Shown piece by piece: positions 52,202 to 61,089 of a stretch of DNA of 64,000 bases (its first letter is position 1; the number at the start of each line of letters is the position of its first letter). The position numbers and the translations under genes were made by a program. The notes beneath the pieces are model-generated. The model had not been told where the DNA came from. It searched no databases and saw nothing but the letters and a program-made list of their open reading frames with translations. Source of the DNA: an uncultured Ruminococcus sp. (GTDB taxonomy: Bacteria; Bacillota; Clostridia; Oscillospirales; Ruminococcaceae). The stretch is from assembly GCA_902800795.1 (NCBI GenBank), contig CADCFQ010000014.1, positions 1-64,000 of the forward strand, written 5' to 3'.

Positions 52202-52245
52202 AACAGAAAACGCAGACCGCTTATGGCCTGCGTTTTCTGTTTTTA
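52202..52245. terminator. Bidirectional terminator (rpiB and the small secreted protein)
   Basis: CAGAAAACGCAG-ACC pairs with GGCCTGCGTTTTCTG over a short loop, with TTTTT on both strands. Confidence 0.92.
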
Positions 52246-52257
52246 TTCTGTGATTTA

Positions 52258-52701
52258 TTACCTGTTTTCCAGCGCTGTTATCATATCTATCCTGCGCTGG
52301 TGTCTCTCGTCTCCCGAGAACGGGGTGTCGATGAAAATATCTACAAGGTCAAGGGCTGTGCCCTCACCTACAACTCTTGCGCCGAAGCACAAAACGTTTG
52401 CATCGTTGTGCTCTCTCGAAAGCCTTGCCGAGAAATAGTCCGAGCAGCAGGCTGCCCTGATGCCCTTTATCTTGTTTGCTGCATAGGACATTCCAAGTCC
52501 CGTTCCGCAGATAAGTATCCCCAGCTCACATTCGCCGCTTGTTACTTTATCACATACAGCCGCAGCCTTTTCGGGGTAGTCGCATCTCTCGCCCTCGGCA
52601 CAGCCAACATCCACAACCTCAAAGCCTCTCTTCTCAAGGTGAGCCTTTACCGCTGTTTTAAGCGCAGGTGCTGCGTGGTCGTTTCCTATTGCTATCTTCA
52701 T
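52258..52701 (-). CDS. rpiB: Ribose-5-phosphate isomerase B
   Basis: Interconverts ribose 5-phosphate and ribulose 5-phosphate. The 147-residue length is typical of RpiB. Motifs: IGNDHAAPALK at the N-terminus, DYPEKAAAVCDKV, the Cys-containing LGILICGTGLGMSYAANK, and EHNDANVLCFGARVVG. Its start overlaps the tsaB stop by 4 nt, and it ends the run from fhs. Confidence 0.95.
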   Translation of the reverse strand: MKIAIGNDHAAPALKTAVKAHLEKRGFEVVDVGCAEGERCDYPEKAAAVCDKVTSGECELGILICGTGLGMSYAANKIKGIRAACCSDYFSARLSREHNDANVLCFGARVVGEGTALDLVDIFIDTPFSGDERHQRRIDMITALENR

Positions 52702-53411
52702 TTTGTCTCTTCCTTTCCCTGATTTTCACTGTGTGCCTTGTCCTTCTGTGCTTTTGTGGCCTGGAGATATGACACCTCAAGCCCGTCGGCATCTCCTGCC
52801 TCATCTATATGCGCCACAGCCGCAAGACAAAGGGACGAAGCCTTCTGGAGCCTTACGCTCAGAGGCGCCGTTATCACCCTGTCGTCATCGGCAAAGAATT
52901 TATCCTTTATCGCCTGTGCGTGGTCGCCGACCAGCATCAGCCCGCCGCTGACATCAAGGTCTGAGAACAGCTCGTCCTCTTTTATCACCTCGTCGGCACG
53001 CAGGCCCTTTATTGTCCTGCCGTCCGACTCGTAAATCCCTGCATAGCATATACCTGCTCTTGCAAACATCACCGCCGCTATCCTGCCCACATAGGGCAGA
53101 CAGTTGAAGCTGAGCGCTTCCAGCGTGGATATGCCGATACATTTAAGGCTCTCCTGCCCGAGACACATCCCCTTTACAGCCGCACAGCCTATCCGAAGCC
53201 CGGTATAAGAGCCCGGCCCCTTAGCGATGGCCGCAAGGGAAATATCCGAAAAGCCCAGCCCCAGCTCTTTGAGGGCTTCGCTCACCATAGGCAGTATGAC
53301 CTGTGAGTGGGTGAGCTTAGTGTAAACGGTCTTCTCCCAAAGAAGCTTTTCTCCGTCAGTCACCGCAACCGAAGCGGTCTTACCGCTGGTATCTATCGCT
53401 AAGATATGCAA
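52698..53411 (-). CDS. tsaB: tRNA threonylcarbamoyladenosine factor TsaB
   Basis: Partner of TsaD and TsaE in t6A37 synthesis. Recognised by HILAIDTSGKTASVAV and AIAKGPGSYTGLRIGCAAVKGMCLG. An ATG at 53420 opens the frame but has GGAG touching it with no spacing. TTG 53411 has that GGAG 8 nt upstream and gives the usual short start, so it is preferred; the alternative adds three residues. The gene overlaps tsaE by 32-41 nt and rpiB by 4 nt. Confidence 0.93.
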   Translation of the reverse strand: MHILAIDTSGKTASVAVTDGEKLLWEKTVYTKLTHSQVILPMVSEALKELGLGFSDISLAAIAKGPGSYTGLRIGCAAVKGMCLGQESLKCIGISTLEALSFNCLPYVGRIAAVMFARAGICYAGIYESDGRTIKGLRADEVIKEDELFSDLDVSGGLMLVGDHAQAIKDKFFADDDRVITAPLSVRLQKASSLCLAAVAHIDEAGDADGLEVSYLQATKAQKDKAHSENQGKEETK

Positions 53412-53838
53412 ACCTTTCATCTCCGTCTATAGTTATTTTTCTTGTCTCATCGTCTATCCGCTCCAGTGTTATCACCGTCAGCGGCTCCGGGAGGTCCTCT
53501 GCGATATTCTCCGACCACTCCACAGCCAGAACGCTGTCGGAGTCGAGATAATCATAGAAGCCCGTGGTCTCCAGGTCCATAGCAGAGGTTATCCTGTACA
53601 TATCAAAGTGATAAAGGGTAAGCCCCCTGCCCCTGTATTCATTGACCAGCGCAAAGGTAGGCGAAAACGCCTGGTCGCCAAGCCCCAGCCCCATTGTCAA
53701 CCCTCTGGTCATAGTGGTCTTTCCGGCGCCCATGGAGCCCTTGTAGGCTATTATATCACCGCCTCTGAGCTTTTCTCCGATGAGCCTGCCCAGCTCCACC
53801 GTCTCCTCGGGGGAGCTTGTCAGATATTCATAAGGCAT
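53380..53838 (-). CDS. tsaE: tRNA threonylcarbamoyladenosine ATPase TsaE
   Basis: A 152-residue P-loop ATPase of the t6A complex: GSMGAGKTTMTRGLTMGLG (Walker A), SPTFALVNEY, LYHFDMYRI and VEWSENI. All family signatures are in order. It overlaps tsaB and follows the C39-like lipoprotein gene by 2 nt. Confidence 0.96.
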   Translation of the reverse strand: MPYEYLTSSPEETVELGRLIGEKLRGGDIIAYKGSMGAGKTTMTRGLTMGLGLGDQAFSPTFALVNEYRGRGLTLYHFDMYRITSAMDLETTGFYDYLDSDSVLAVEWSENIAEDLPEPLTVITLERIDDETRKITIDGDERFAYLSDRYQR

Positions 53839-53840
53839 CC

Positions 53841-54659
53841 TTACACCTCGCTTGCTGTTGTATAGGCAACGATGAAAAGCGCATCATTGCCGATTATATC
53901 CTCAAGGGTCTCAAATCCATATCGCCCTTCGCTCTCGTTATAGCGGTTGAACACATAGTGCTCCCCGTCCTCGGTCATTATAAAGACCGTGTGAAGCGGG
54001 CTGAACACGTTTCTGCCCGTATGAAACGACAGTATCACAGGCTTGCCTGCTTCTATAGCCTTACGACAGTCGTCGGGGTCTAAGTATCTGTCATAGGCTA
54101 TACCCAGCGCATCAAAAAGACCTCTTATCTTTCTCGGGTTCGAGCCCAGCTTTCCGCTTTTATCAAACATTGCGTTCTGCTCAAAGTCAAAGGCGAGCCT
54201 TGCCATATCACGGGCGTTTCCGGTATAGAGAAGATAGTTATAGGCAGCTATGACCTCACAGCCCACGCCGGAGAAGGAAACGTCCCCCAGCACAAGGTCA
54301 CACACAGGCGCATTGGCCTGGCCGTATTCGATAAAGCCCTCGATGCCGACGCTTTGGTTCCTCTGATAATTTCTGACACTTCTGTCATCTGCCGGGAGCT
54401 TTTGATAAAGCTCCTCAAAAAGCTTCCAGCTCATCTGCTCCTCCGCTTCTTCATCCGCCTGCGAACTATCATCAGGCGCAAGACTGTCCTCCGCCGCCGC
54501 AGACGTTGTCTGAACTGTCGTGGTCTCTGCGGTCTGAACTGTTGTAGTCTCTGTGGTCTCCAAAGGAGCGGAAGTCTCCGTCCTGCCGCTGTCAGTCTTC
54601 CCCTTGCAGCCGGCCAGCAGACACACAGCCAGAGCCACGGTAACAAGCCTTTTCATCAT
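53841..54659 (-). CDS. Lipoprotein with C39-like cysteine peptidase fold
   Basis: A 272-residue lipoprotein: lipobox LAGC (Cys18), a long Thr/Ser/Glu linker with the repeat TTETTTVQT, then a papain/C39-like domain. The Cys is in SGVGCEVIAAYNYLLYTG, the His in SPLHTVFIMTEDGEHYVFNRYNES, and an Asn follows. The layout fits a surface protein of the C39-like group of Clostridia. No ABC transporter is attached, so it is not a bacteriocin exporter. Coupled to the upstream gene by ATGA. Confidence 0.8.
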   Translation of the reverse strand: MMKRLVTVALAVCLLAGCKGKTDSGRTETSAPLETTETTTVQTAETTTVQTTSAAAEDSLAPDDSSQADEEAEEQMSWKLFEELYQKLPADDRSVRNYQRNQSVGIEGFIEYGQANAPVCDLVLGDVSFSGVGCEVIAAYNYLLYTGNARDMARLAFDFEQNAMFDKSGKLGSNPRKIRGLFDALGIAYDRYLDPDDCRKAIEAGKPVILSFHTGRNVFSPLHTVFIMTEDGEHYVFNRYNESEGRYGFETLEDIIGNDALFIVAYTTASEV

Positions 54660-55882
54660 ATCTCACCCTTGTCGGCATAGTAGCCAAGCATAAGGTCCAC
54701 CATCCTGCCGTAGGACTCCGCTCCGTCGGAAACGCCGTTCATTTTCAGGCTGGTGTCCATAGCCTTGTCGGCTATCTCGCCAACGGTCTCGCTGTCAAAG
54801 ACAGTATCCTCTGCTTCCTCAACGCTCTGCCAGTACCGGCGGTTAGCGTCCACATCCGCCCAGACAAGGTCGCTCACCCTGCTGTCAAATTCATACTGCT
54901 TCTCATCGGAAGCATAGTCGAAGATCTTCCCTCTGACTTTCAGGAATGCACAGAGGTATCCCGAATAGCGGTAATCCGTATTGTCGCTGCGGCTGCAGGC
55001 CATAAAGGAGATGAAATTCGCTTCGTCCTCCCTTATGTAGCCCTTTGTGTGGGCAAGCTCATGGCAGACGGTATTGGGCAGCTTAGCCTTATACATATCG
55101 TTATTGTAGTTTGCCTCCATGGAGAACGGCATATAGAGTCCCATAAGGTCCATCTGGCTCATAAAGAACGAGAAATAAATGGGCTTTGGTCTGACTGTGA
55201 AGCCGTCAAGGTTCACAAATTCCTCCCCGAGGTCCTCCACAGCTTTTCTTGCGGTCTCGTTCACATCCGCCGTCAGGACAAAACGCCCCTGGCTGTCACG
55301 CTTCACCCGGGTGCTCAGCTCATTGAGCTTGACCGTCAGTGCGTCGCCCAATTCCTCAAGCTGCTTGTGAGTATACTTGCCATGAGAAATGCCGTTGAGC
55401 TCGGCAAAGGACGAGCAGTGATAAAGGATGAAGCAGTTGAGAGTCTGGACCGAGAGGACGAACACGAATATCCAAAGATAAACGTAGCCAAACACCCTGG
55501 CTATCCTTTTGCGGCTTTTTTTGAGAGCTATCACCAGTACCGCCAGCACCACCAGCGAAAGCGGCAGCCCGAACACGGCTATCACCAGAAGCAGCTCTCC
55601 GAAGGAGAACGGCAAAAGCGATGTCAGCCGTCCGTAGGTCTCACACCACACAGGAAAGATATGAGCAGTATAAAAATCACAGAAGGCTGTGCTCTTCCAG
55701 GCTATGAGATTAAGAAGCCCCATAAAGGCAGACACTATCAGCGCCGCCAGCACAAGCTTCGGCATACGAAAGTGCTTTTTGCTCACGGCCTCTTTTTCTC
55801 CGTCATCCGTTTTCGACGGCGCCTCGGCCTTTGTCTCTTCAAGCAGCTGTTCCAACTTTCTCACCCTCCCATAAACGGGCAT
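54656..55882 (-). CDS. DUF3810 family membrane metalloprotease-like protein
   Basis: A 408-residue protein with three N-terminal membrane helices (LVLAALIVSAFMGLLNLIAW, LLLVIAVFGLPLSLVVLAVLVIAL, VFGYVYLWIFVFVLSVQTLNCF) and an external domain with the zinc motif CHELAHTKGYIREDEANFISF (HExxH and a later Glu). This is DUF3810; substrate unknown. The ATG at 55882 is chosen with GAGGG 8 nt upstream; a GTG at 55897 also opens the frame. That ribosome site lies in a hairpin (55887-55911). It runs into the C39-like lipoprotein gene. Confidence 0.83.
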   Translation of the reverse strand: MPVYGRVRKLEQLLEETKAEAPSKTDDGEKEAVSKKHFRMPKLVLAALIVSAFMGLLNLIAWKSTAFCDFYTAHIFPVWCETYGRLTSLLPFSFGELLLVIAVFGLPLSLVVLAVLVIALKKSRKRIARVFGYVYLWIFVFVLSVQTLNCFILYHCSSFAELNGISHGKYTHKQLEELGDALTVKLNELSTRVKRDSQGRFVLTADVNETARKAVEDLGEEFVNLDGFTVRPKPIYFSFFMSQMDLMGLYMPFSMEANYNNDMYKAKLPNTVCHELAHTKGYIREDEANFISFMACSRSDNTDYRYSGYLCAFLKVRGKIFDYASDEKQYEFDSRVSDLVWADVDANRRYWQSVEEAEDTVFDSETVGEIADKAMDTSLKMNGVSDGAESYGRMVDLMLGYYADKGEI

Positions 55883-55886
55883 AGCA

Positions 55887-55911
55887 GGCACCCTCACAAA
55901 GTGAGGATGCC
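55887..55911 (-). promoter_or_regulatory. Hairpin covering the ribosome site of the DUF3810 gene
   Basis: On the minus strand GGCATCCTCAC, loop TTT, GTGAGGGTGCC: 11 bp with one G-U. The GAGGG ribosome site is in the 3' arm, 8 nt before the start codon, and the hairpin begins 12 nt after the fhs stop. No T-run follows, so control of translation or a weak stop between genes is more likely than termination. Confidence 0.65.
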
Positions 55912-55923
55912 CGGCATGAAATA

Positions 55924-57594
55924 TCAGAATAATCCGTAGATCTTGCCTTCGTTGTCACAGTCGATGCTCTCTGCCGCAGGCTTCTTGGGAAGACCCGGCA
56001 TAGTGAGGATATCTCCTGTGTAGACGACCACAAAGCCTGCTCCTGCGGAGACCTTCATATCCCTTACGGTGATAGTGAAGTTCTCGGGTCTGCCAAGCTT
56101 TGCAGGGTCGTCCGAAAGAGAATACTGTGTTTTTGCAACGCACACGGGTATCTTGTCAAAGCCCAGCTTCTCGATCTCGGCAAGAGCCTTCTCGGCCTGG
56201 GATGTATATGTAACGCCGTCTGCACGGTAGATCTCTTTTGCGATGATATCGAGCTTCTCCTTGATGGGGAGCTTCTCGTCATAAAGGGGAGCATACCTGC
56301 TCTCGCAGTTCTCGATAGTGGATACGACCTTGTTTGCAAGGTCGATACCGCCCTCGGAACCCTTTGCAAAGATCTCTGTCAGGGATACCTGTGCGCCCAT
56401 CTCTGCACACACTCTCTCGATAACAGCTATCTCGGCATCTGTGTCGGAAGCAAAACGGTTTATAGCAACGACAACCGGAACACCGAATTTTCTCATGTTC
56501 TCGATGTGCGTTCTAAGGTTTACGGTCCCCTTTTCCAGAGCCGCAACGTTCTCTGTTGTAAGCTCTGCTCTGGGTACGCCGCCGTTATATTTCAGCGCCC
56601 TGATAGTTGCTACCAGGACAACGCATGAGGGCTTCAGCCCTGCCATGCGGCACTTGATATCCATAAACTTCTCTGCTCCAAGGTCGGAACCGAAGCCTGC
56701 CTCAGTAACGGTGTAGTCTGAAAGCTTGAGCGCAAGCTTTGTTGCTCTTACCGAGTTGCAGCCGTGAGCGATGTTTGCGAAGGGGCCGCCGTGGATGAAC
56801 GCAGGGTTGTTCTCCAGGGTCTGGACAAGGTTAGGCTTGAGTGCGTCCTTCAGAAGCGCTGTCATAGCGCCGCAGCCGCCAAGCTGGCCTGCATAGACGG
56901 GGTTGCCGTCAAGGTCATAGCCCACAAGTATGCTCTCCAGCCTCTTTTTAAGATCTGCAAGATCGCTTGCAAGGCAGAGGATAGCCATTATCTCGGAAGC
57001 AACAGTTATCTGGAAACCGTCCTCACGGGGCACACCGTTTGCCTTTGAGCCAAGGCCGATGACCACCTGTCTCAGGGCACGGTCGTTCATATCCATACAT
57101 CTCTTGAAAAGGATCCTTCTCTGGTCGATCCTCAGCGGGTTGCCCTGCTGGAGGTGATTGTCGATAAGGGCACAGAGAAGATTGTTTGCAGCTGTGATAG
57201 CGTGCATATCGCCGGTGAAGTGGAGATTGATATCCTCCATCGGAACTACCTGTGCATAGCCGCCGCCTGCGGCACCGCCCTTGATGCCGAACACGGGTCC
57301 TAAAGAAGGCTCTCTGAGTGCTAAAGCAGTTTTCTTGCCTATCTTGTTAAGGCTCTCTGCAAGGCCGACAGAAACAGTGGTCTTGCCCTCGCCGGCAGGT
57401 GTGGGGTTTATTGCGGTGACAAGGATGAGCTTTCCGTCGGGCTCGTTCTTTGTCCTCTCAAAAACGCTCTCCGAAAGCTTTGCCTTGAAATGACCGTATG
57501 GTTCGATCTCGTCCTCGCTTATGCCAAGCTTCAGGGCTATCTCCCCTATCTTTTTCATCTTTGCCTGCTTTGCGATCTCGATATCCGACAGCAT
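55924..57594 (-). CDS. fhs: Formate-tetrahydrofolate ligase
   Basis: Makes 10-formyl-THF from formate, THF and ATP. The 556-residue length is typical. Motifs: [18 protein letters not shown] (P-loop), [36 protein letters not shown], and [13 protein letters not shown] near the end. It is first in a minus-strand run with DUF3810, C39-like, tsaE, tsaB and rpiB, and has its own promoter. No folate riboswitch consensus was found in the leader. Confidence 0.97.
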   Translation of the reverse strand: MLSDIEIAKQAKMKKIGEIALKLGISEDEIEPYGHFKAKLSESVFERTKNEPDGKLILVTAINPTPAGEGKTTVSVGLAESLNKIGKKTALALREPSLGPVFGIKGGAAGGGYAQVVPMEDINLHFTGDMHAITAANNLLCALIDNHLQQGNPLRIDQRRILFKRCMDMNDRALRQVVIGLGSKANGVPREDGFQITVASEIMAILCLASDLADLKKRLESILVGYDLDGNPVYAGQLGGCGAMTALLKDALKPNLVQTLENNPAFIHGGPFANIAHGCNSVRATKLALKLSDYTVTEAGFGSDLGAEKFMDIKCRMAGLKPSCVVLVATIRALKYNGGVPRAELTTENVAALEKGTVNLRTHIENMRKFGVPVVVAINRFASDTDAEIAVIERVCAEMGAQVSLTEIFAKGSEGGIDLANKVVSTIENCESRYAPLYDEKLPIKEKLDIIAKEIYRADGVTYTSQAEKALAEIEKLGFDKIPVCVAKTQYSLSDDPAKLGRPENFTITVRDMKVSAGAGFVVVYTGDILTMPGLPKKPAAESIDCDNEGKIYGLF

Positions 57595-57681
57595 AGTAAA
57601 AACTCCTTTTCAAAAGATTTTCATAACAGGACAAGCCCCGGCCGCAAAGCCGAAGACCCGTCCGCAGTGATCAGCTTATTT

Positions 57682-57710
57682 ATTATATCATACATATTTT
57701 AAAATTTCAA
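57682..57710 (-). promoter_or_regulatory. fhs promoter
   Basis: On the minus strand TTGAAA (57710-57705), 17 bp, TATAAT (57687-57682), extended TG. The leader to fhs is about 80 nt. Confidence 0.8.
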
Positions 57711-58094
57711 GGATAATAAATTAGAAATTCACAGCTTTTGCACGAGTTAAAAGATCCCGAACGATCCTTGACGAACAAGGCGGTCGAGGGCGGCCGCCTG
57801 ACTGCCCGGGCCACCGGATACCGGATCTGTCATTTCCGATCTGACATCTAAAATACACAAAAGAACAGCTCCGGTTTTGTACATATTAACAAAAAGTTTA
57901 ATAATTACAAATCGGTTACTCCAAACCACAATATATCGGGGTTTGCAGGGCTGTCTGCCTGTAAGATCACGGTTTTTAACAGAATATTCACACATTTAAG
58001 GGCGAAATGTGTTACAATTTGTAATATATAAATCGCCAGTGGAAGCGCAATTCGAGCTGGAAAAAGTTTTTTGCGTAATTTCACTATAAAACAC
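57711..58094. other. Gene-free gap between divergent fhs and CdaR-like genes
   Basis: No convincing coding frame. A GC-rich stretch at 57765-57835 contains several palindromic words (GGCGGCCGCC, GCCCGGGC, CCGGATACCGG). TTTTGTAC lies at 57875-57882. TGTGTTACAAT (58008-58018) looks like an extended -10 but lacks a good -35. A small RNA is possible but not supported. Confidence 0.4.
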
Positions 58095-58123
58095 TTGCAA
58101 AAATTAAGATTTTTTGTTATAAT
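58095..58123 (+). promoter_or_regulatory. Promoter of the CdaR-like/ftsEX operon
   Basis: TTGCAA (58095-58100), 17 bp, TATAAT (58118-58123), extended TG at 58115-58116. The leader of about 95 nt holds two hairpins, CTGTC/GACAG and GTCAG-GGGC/GCCC-TGAC (58139-58190). Confidence 0.8.
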
Positions 58124-58224
58124 GATTCTATACGGACTGCTGTCTGCTATGCGGACAGACAGATGAGTCAGAAAGGGCGCTATGCCCTGACAGAAAAATC
58201 AATGCAGGTAAGAGGGGAAAAATC

Positions 58225-59310
58225 ATGTCAAACAGATTATTTCAGAGCGTAGTACATCAGATGCGTGACACTATCGACTGTGTTATCGGTGTTATCGATG
58301 AGAACGCAACGATCATTGCTTGTTCCGAGCTTTCGCAGGTCGGCTTCACCAATGAGTTCGTTTCTCTTGATCTTGGCGACACACATGACATCTTCGTCCG
58401 TGACGGCTATACCTACAAGCCTTTCGGTGCTCACATGAAGCCTGACTATGCTGTGTTTGTAGAAGGCACAGACGAAGTGGCTGCCAAGTATGCAAGCATA
58501 CTTGCCATCACCCTTTCCAGTATCAAGCAGTATTATGACGAGAAGTATGACAGAAACAACTTCATCAAGAACGTCATACTCGACAACGTTCTTCCGGGAG
58601 ATATCCATGTCAAGGCAAGAGAGCTTCATTTCAGCTCGGACATCTCGAGAGTTGTCCTGCTCATAAGGATAGTTTCCACAAACGATGTATCGGCTTATGA
58701 TGTTATACAGAACCTGTTCCCTGACAAGAACAAGGATTTTGTGTTCAATATCACCGAGAGCGATATCGTGCTTGTCAAGGAAGTCGCAAACGGCATCGAG
58801 TCGAAGAGCCTGGAGAAGCTCGCACGCTCCATTTCGGACACACTTTCCAGCGAGTTCTATACCAGAGTAAATGTTGGTATAGGAACTGTTGTTGAGGGTG
58901 TGAAGGATCTTGCAAGAAGCTTCAAGGAGGCTCAGATCTCTCTTGAGGTCGGCAAGGTATTCGACACAGACAAGAACATCGTTTCCTATGATGATCTGGG
59001 TATTGCAAGGCTTATCTATCACCTTCCGACAACGCTTTGCGAGACCTTCCTCAAGGAAGTGTTCAAAAAGGGTTCCATCGAGTCTCTCGATCACGAAACT
59101 CTTTTCACAATACAGAAGTTCTTTGAAAACAACCTCAACGTTTCCGAGACTTCGAGAAAGCTGTTCGTACACAGAAACACTCTGGTGTACAGGCTTGAAA
59201 AAATCAAGAAGCTCACAGGTCTTGACCTGAGAGAGTTTGACCATGCGATCATCTTCAAGATCGCTCTGATGGTAAAGAAATATCTTTCCGCAAACCCGGT
59301 CAAATTCTGA
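58225..59310 (+). CDS. CdaR/PucR-family transcriptional regulator
   Basis: A 361-residue protein with a GGDEF-like middle (FYTRVNVGIGTVVEGVKDLARSFKEAQISLEVGKVF) and a PucR-type C-terminal helix-turn-helix (NLNVSETSRKLFVHRNTLVYRLEKIKKLTGLDLREF). Residues 1-110 look like a small-ligand sensing domain (IDCVIGVIDENATIIACSEL). PucR/CdaR members are one-component regulators of sugar-acid, purine or similar genes. GAGGGG lies 7 nt before the ATG. It is followed by ftsE after 58 nt, so it may control, or be transcribed with, the ftsEX-M23 genes; that is inference. Confidence 0.87.
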   Translation: MSNRLFQSVVHQMRDTIDCVIGVIDENATIIACSELSQVGFTNEFVSLDLGDTHDIFVRDGYTYKPFGAHMKPDYAVFVEGTDEVAAKYASILAITLSSIKQYYDEKYDRNNFIKNVILDNVLPGDIHVKARELHFSSDISRVVLLIRIVSTNDVSAYDVIQNLFPDKNKDFVFNITESDIVLVKEVANGIESKSLEKLARSISDTLSSEFYTRVNVGIGTVVEGVKDLARSFKEAQISLEVGKVFDTDKNIVSYDDLGIARLIYHLPTTLCETFLKEVFKKGSIESLDHETLFTIQKFFENNLNVSETSRKLFVHRNTLVYRLEKIKKLTGLDLREFDHAIIFKIALMVKKYLSANPVKF

Positions 59311-59368
59311 TCTCGCAGCCGTGAGCGTGGAGGCTGTGTCCCTCCATAATACTAAGGCGGTGTAAAAT

Positions 59369-60055
59369 TTGGTAGAGTTTAAAGACGTATCCGTCACCTA
59401 TTCAAGCGGTGTGGATGCGCTGAACAAAGTCAACCTCAGGATCAACGACGGCGACTTTGCCTTCGTTGTCGGTGCTTCCGGCGCCGGAAAGAGTACGCTG
59501 ATCAAGCTCGTGCTCAAAGAGATAGACGCAACGAGCGGAACTGTTCTGGTCAACGGCTTTAACCTGAGAAAATTAAGAAGACGCAAGATCCCGAAGCTTC
59601 GCCGTACCATCGGCGTTGTGTTCCAGGACTTCAGACTGATACCCACGATGACTGTTTATGAGAACGTGGCTTTCGTACTGAGAGTTATAGATGCTCCGGC
59701 AAAGTATATCAGGAGCAGAGTTCCCTATGTTATCAGCCTTGTGGGACTTTCGGATAAGGCAAAGGCTTATCCTACTGAGCTTTCGGGCGGTGAGCAGCAG
59801 CGTGTGGCGCTTGCAAGAGCGCTGGTCAATGACCCCAAGCTGATAATCGCCGACGAGCCGACGGGAAATATAGATCCCGCCCTTTCCTACGAGATCGTTG
59901 AGCTGCTCAAGGGCATCAACGAGTGCGGCACCACCATTCTTATGGTAACTCACGAGCATGATCTGGTGCGCTATTTCGGAGGAAGGATAATCAACATCAA
60001 CAAGGGCTCTATCGCCTTTGATGAGGTGGTGGAGGGCTCGAATGAAAGTAAGTAG
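59369..60055 (+). CDS. ftsE: Cell division ATP-binding protein FtsE
   Basis: ABC ATPase that works with FtsX to switch on envelope hydrolases at the septum. 228 residues: Walker A GASGAGKST (35-43), Q-loop FQDFRLIPTMTVYENV, signature LSGGEQQRVALARAL, Walker B LIIADEPTGN, and the H-loop VTHEH. The start is TTG 59369, with AAGGCGGTG 7 nt upstream. The ftsX start lies inside the end of ftsE. Confidence 0.96.
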   Translation: MVEFKDVSVTYSSGVDALNKVNLRINDGDFAFVVGASGAGKSTLIKLVLKEIDATSGTVLVNGFNLRKLRRRKIPKLRRTIGVVFQDFRLIPTMTVYENVAFVLRVIDAPAKYIRSRVPYVISLVGLSDKAKAYPTELSGGEQQRVALARALVNDPKLIIADEPTGNIDPALSYEIVELLKGINECGTTILMVTHEHDLVRYFGGRIININKGSIAFDEVVEGSNESK

Positions 60056-60947
60056 CTTCAGATACCTCGTCAATCAGGGTGTCAAGGGAATTTGGAAAAA
60101 CAGGATGATGACCTTTGCGTCGTTCTGTATACTGCTCGTTTCTCTGCTTATGGTCGGCATAGCCGTGCTGCTGGAGATGAACCTGACAAAGATCATTTCC
60201 GGAATAGAGAACAAGAGCGAGGTAGTCGTTGTTATCAAGGACGGCACCAGTCAGGCTGATATAGACAAGCTTGAGCAGGATCTTAAAGCAGCCGTGAATA
60301 TCAATTCCGTTTCGTTCTATTCAAAGGACGCAGCTTGGAAGAACATGATGAAGGATATGACCGAGGAAGAAAAGGATCTGTTCGATTATGCAGATGACAA
60401 TCCCCTTCCCGATACATTCAAGGTCACTGTAAAGGATATCAAGAGAATGGGCGAGACCACAACGCAGATCGAGACATTTGCGAACGTTGACTCGACCCAG
60501 TCCCCTACAGAGCTGGCCGACTTCCTTATCAGCATAAGAAGAGTGCTCACGATCGTAGGCTTTGCGGTCATCATGGCGCTCGTTATCGTAAGCCTTGTCA
60601 TCATATCCAATACGACAAGAGCAAGCGTATTCTCCAGACGTAAAGAGATAAACATTATGAAGTACGTCGGAGCAACAAACTCATTCATCAGGATACCTTT
60701 CTTCGTAGAGGGTATGATAGTCGGAATAGTTGCGGCTGTGGCTGCGCTGCTTCTGACAAAGTTCTCCTACGAGGGTGTTTATAACGTGTTCAACAATGAC
60801 TTCGGCCTCTGGAAGGTGCTGGGAGTACAGAACCTCTATAAGTTCGGCGACCTCTACCTCTATGTTGCTCTGGCTTACATAGGCGCAGGTGCGATCATTG
60901 GCGCTATAGGAACATCGATAAGCACAGGAAAACACCTGAAAGTATAA
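60042..60947 (+). CDS. ftsX: Cell division protein FtsX
   Basis: A 301-residue permease-like partner of FtsE with four membrane helices and a large external loop after the first (about 48-165). Typical start: FRYLVNQGVKGIWKNRMMTFASFCILLVSLLMVGI; the late segment RASVFSRRKEINIMKYVGATNSFIRIPFFVEG is the FtsX signature. ATG 60042 (GGAGGG upstream) is chosen over the longer frame; it overlaps ftsE by 14 nt. The external loop should bind the coiled coil of the M23 hydrolase encoded next. Confidence 0.95.
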   Translation: MKVSSFRYLVNQGVKGIWKNRMMTFASFCILLVSLLMVGIAVLLEMNLTKIISGIENKSEVVVVIKDGTSQADIDKLEQDLKAAVNINSVSFYSKDAAWKNMMKDMTEEEKDLFDYADDNPLPDTFKVTVKDIKRMGETTTQIETFANVDSTQSPTELADFLISIRRVLTIVGFAVIMALVIVSLVIISNTTRASVFSRRKEINIMKYVGATNSFIRIPFFVEGMIVGIVAAVAALLLTKFSYEGVYNVFNNDFGLWKVLGVQNLYKFGDLYLYVALAYIGAGAIIGAIGTSISTGKHLKV

Positions 60948-61089
60948 GACAACATCGGCAGTCGGGGGAACAGGTGAAAAGCTTTTCTTAGGGCTGCCGT
61001 TTTGTATTGGGGGACCTTTGGAACCCTAGTGTAAAGATAGGATCAGACCGTGACAGACATAGACATTCGGTCGGCATCGGAGGATCATT

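Noticed and set aside
57595..57681. Possible THF or ZTP riboswitch in the fhs leader
   Set aside because: These riboswitches are common before fhs in Clostridia, but the leader of about 80 nt lacks the conserved cores of both classes that I could recognise. An Infernal scan would decide.
57747..57995. 82-codon minus-strand frame upstream of fhs
   Set aside because: No ribosome site, no domain, and it crosses the GC-rich palindromic stretch; coding is not supported.
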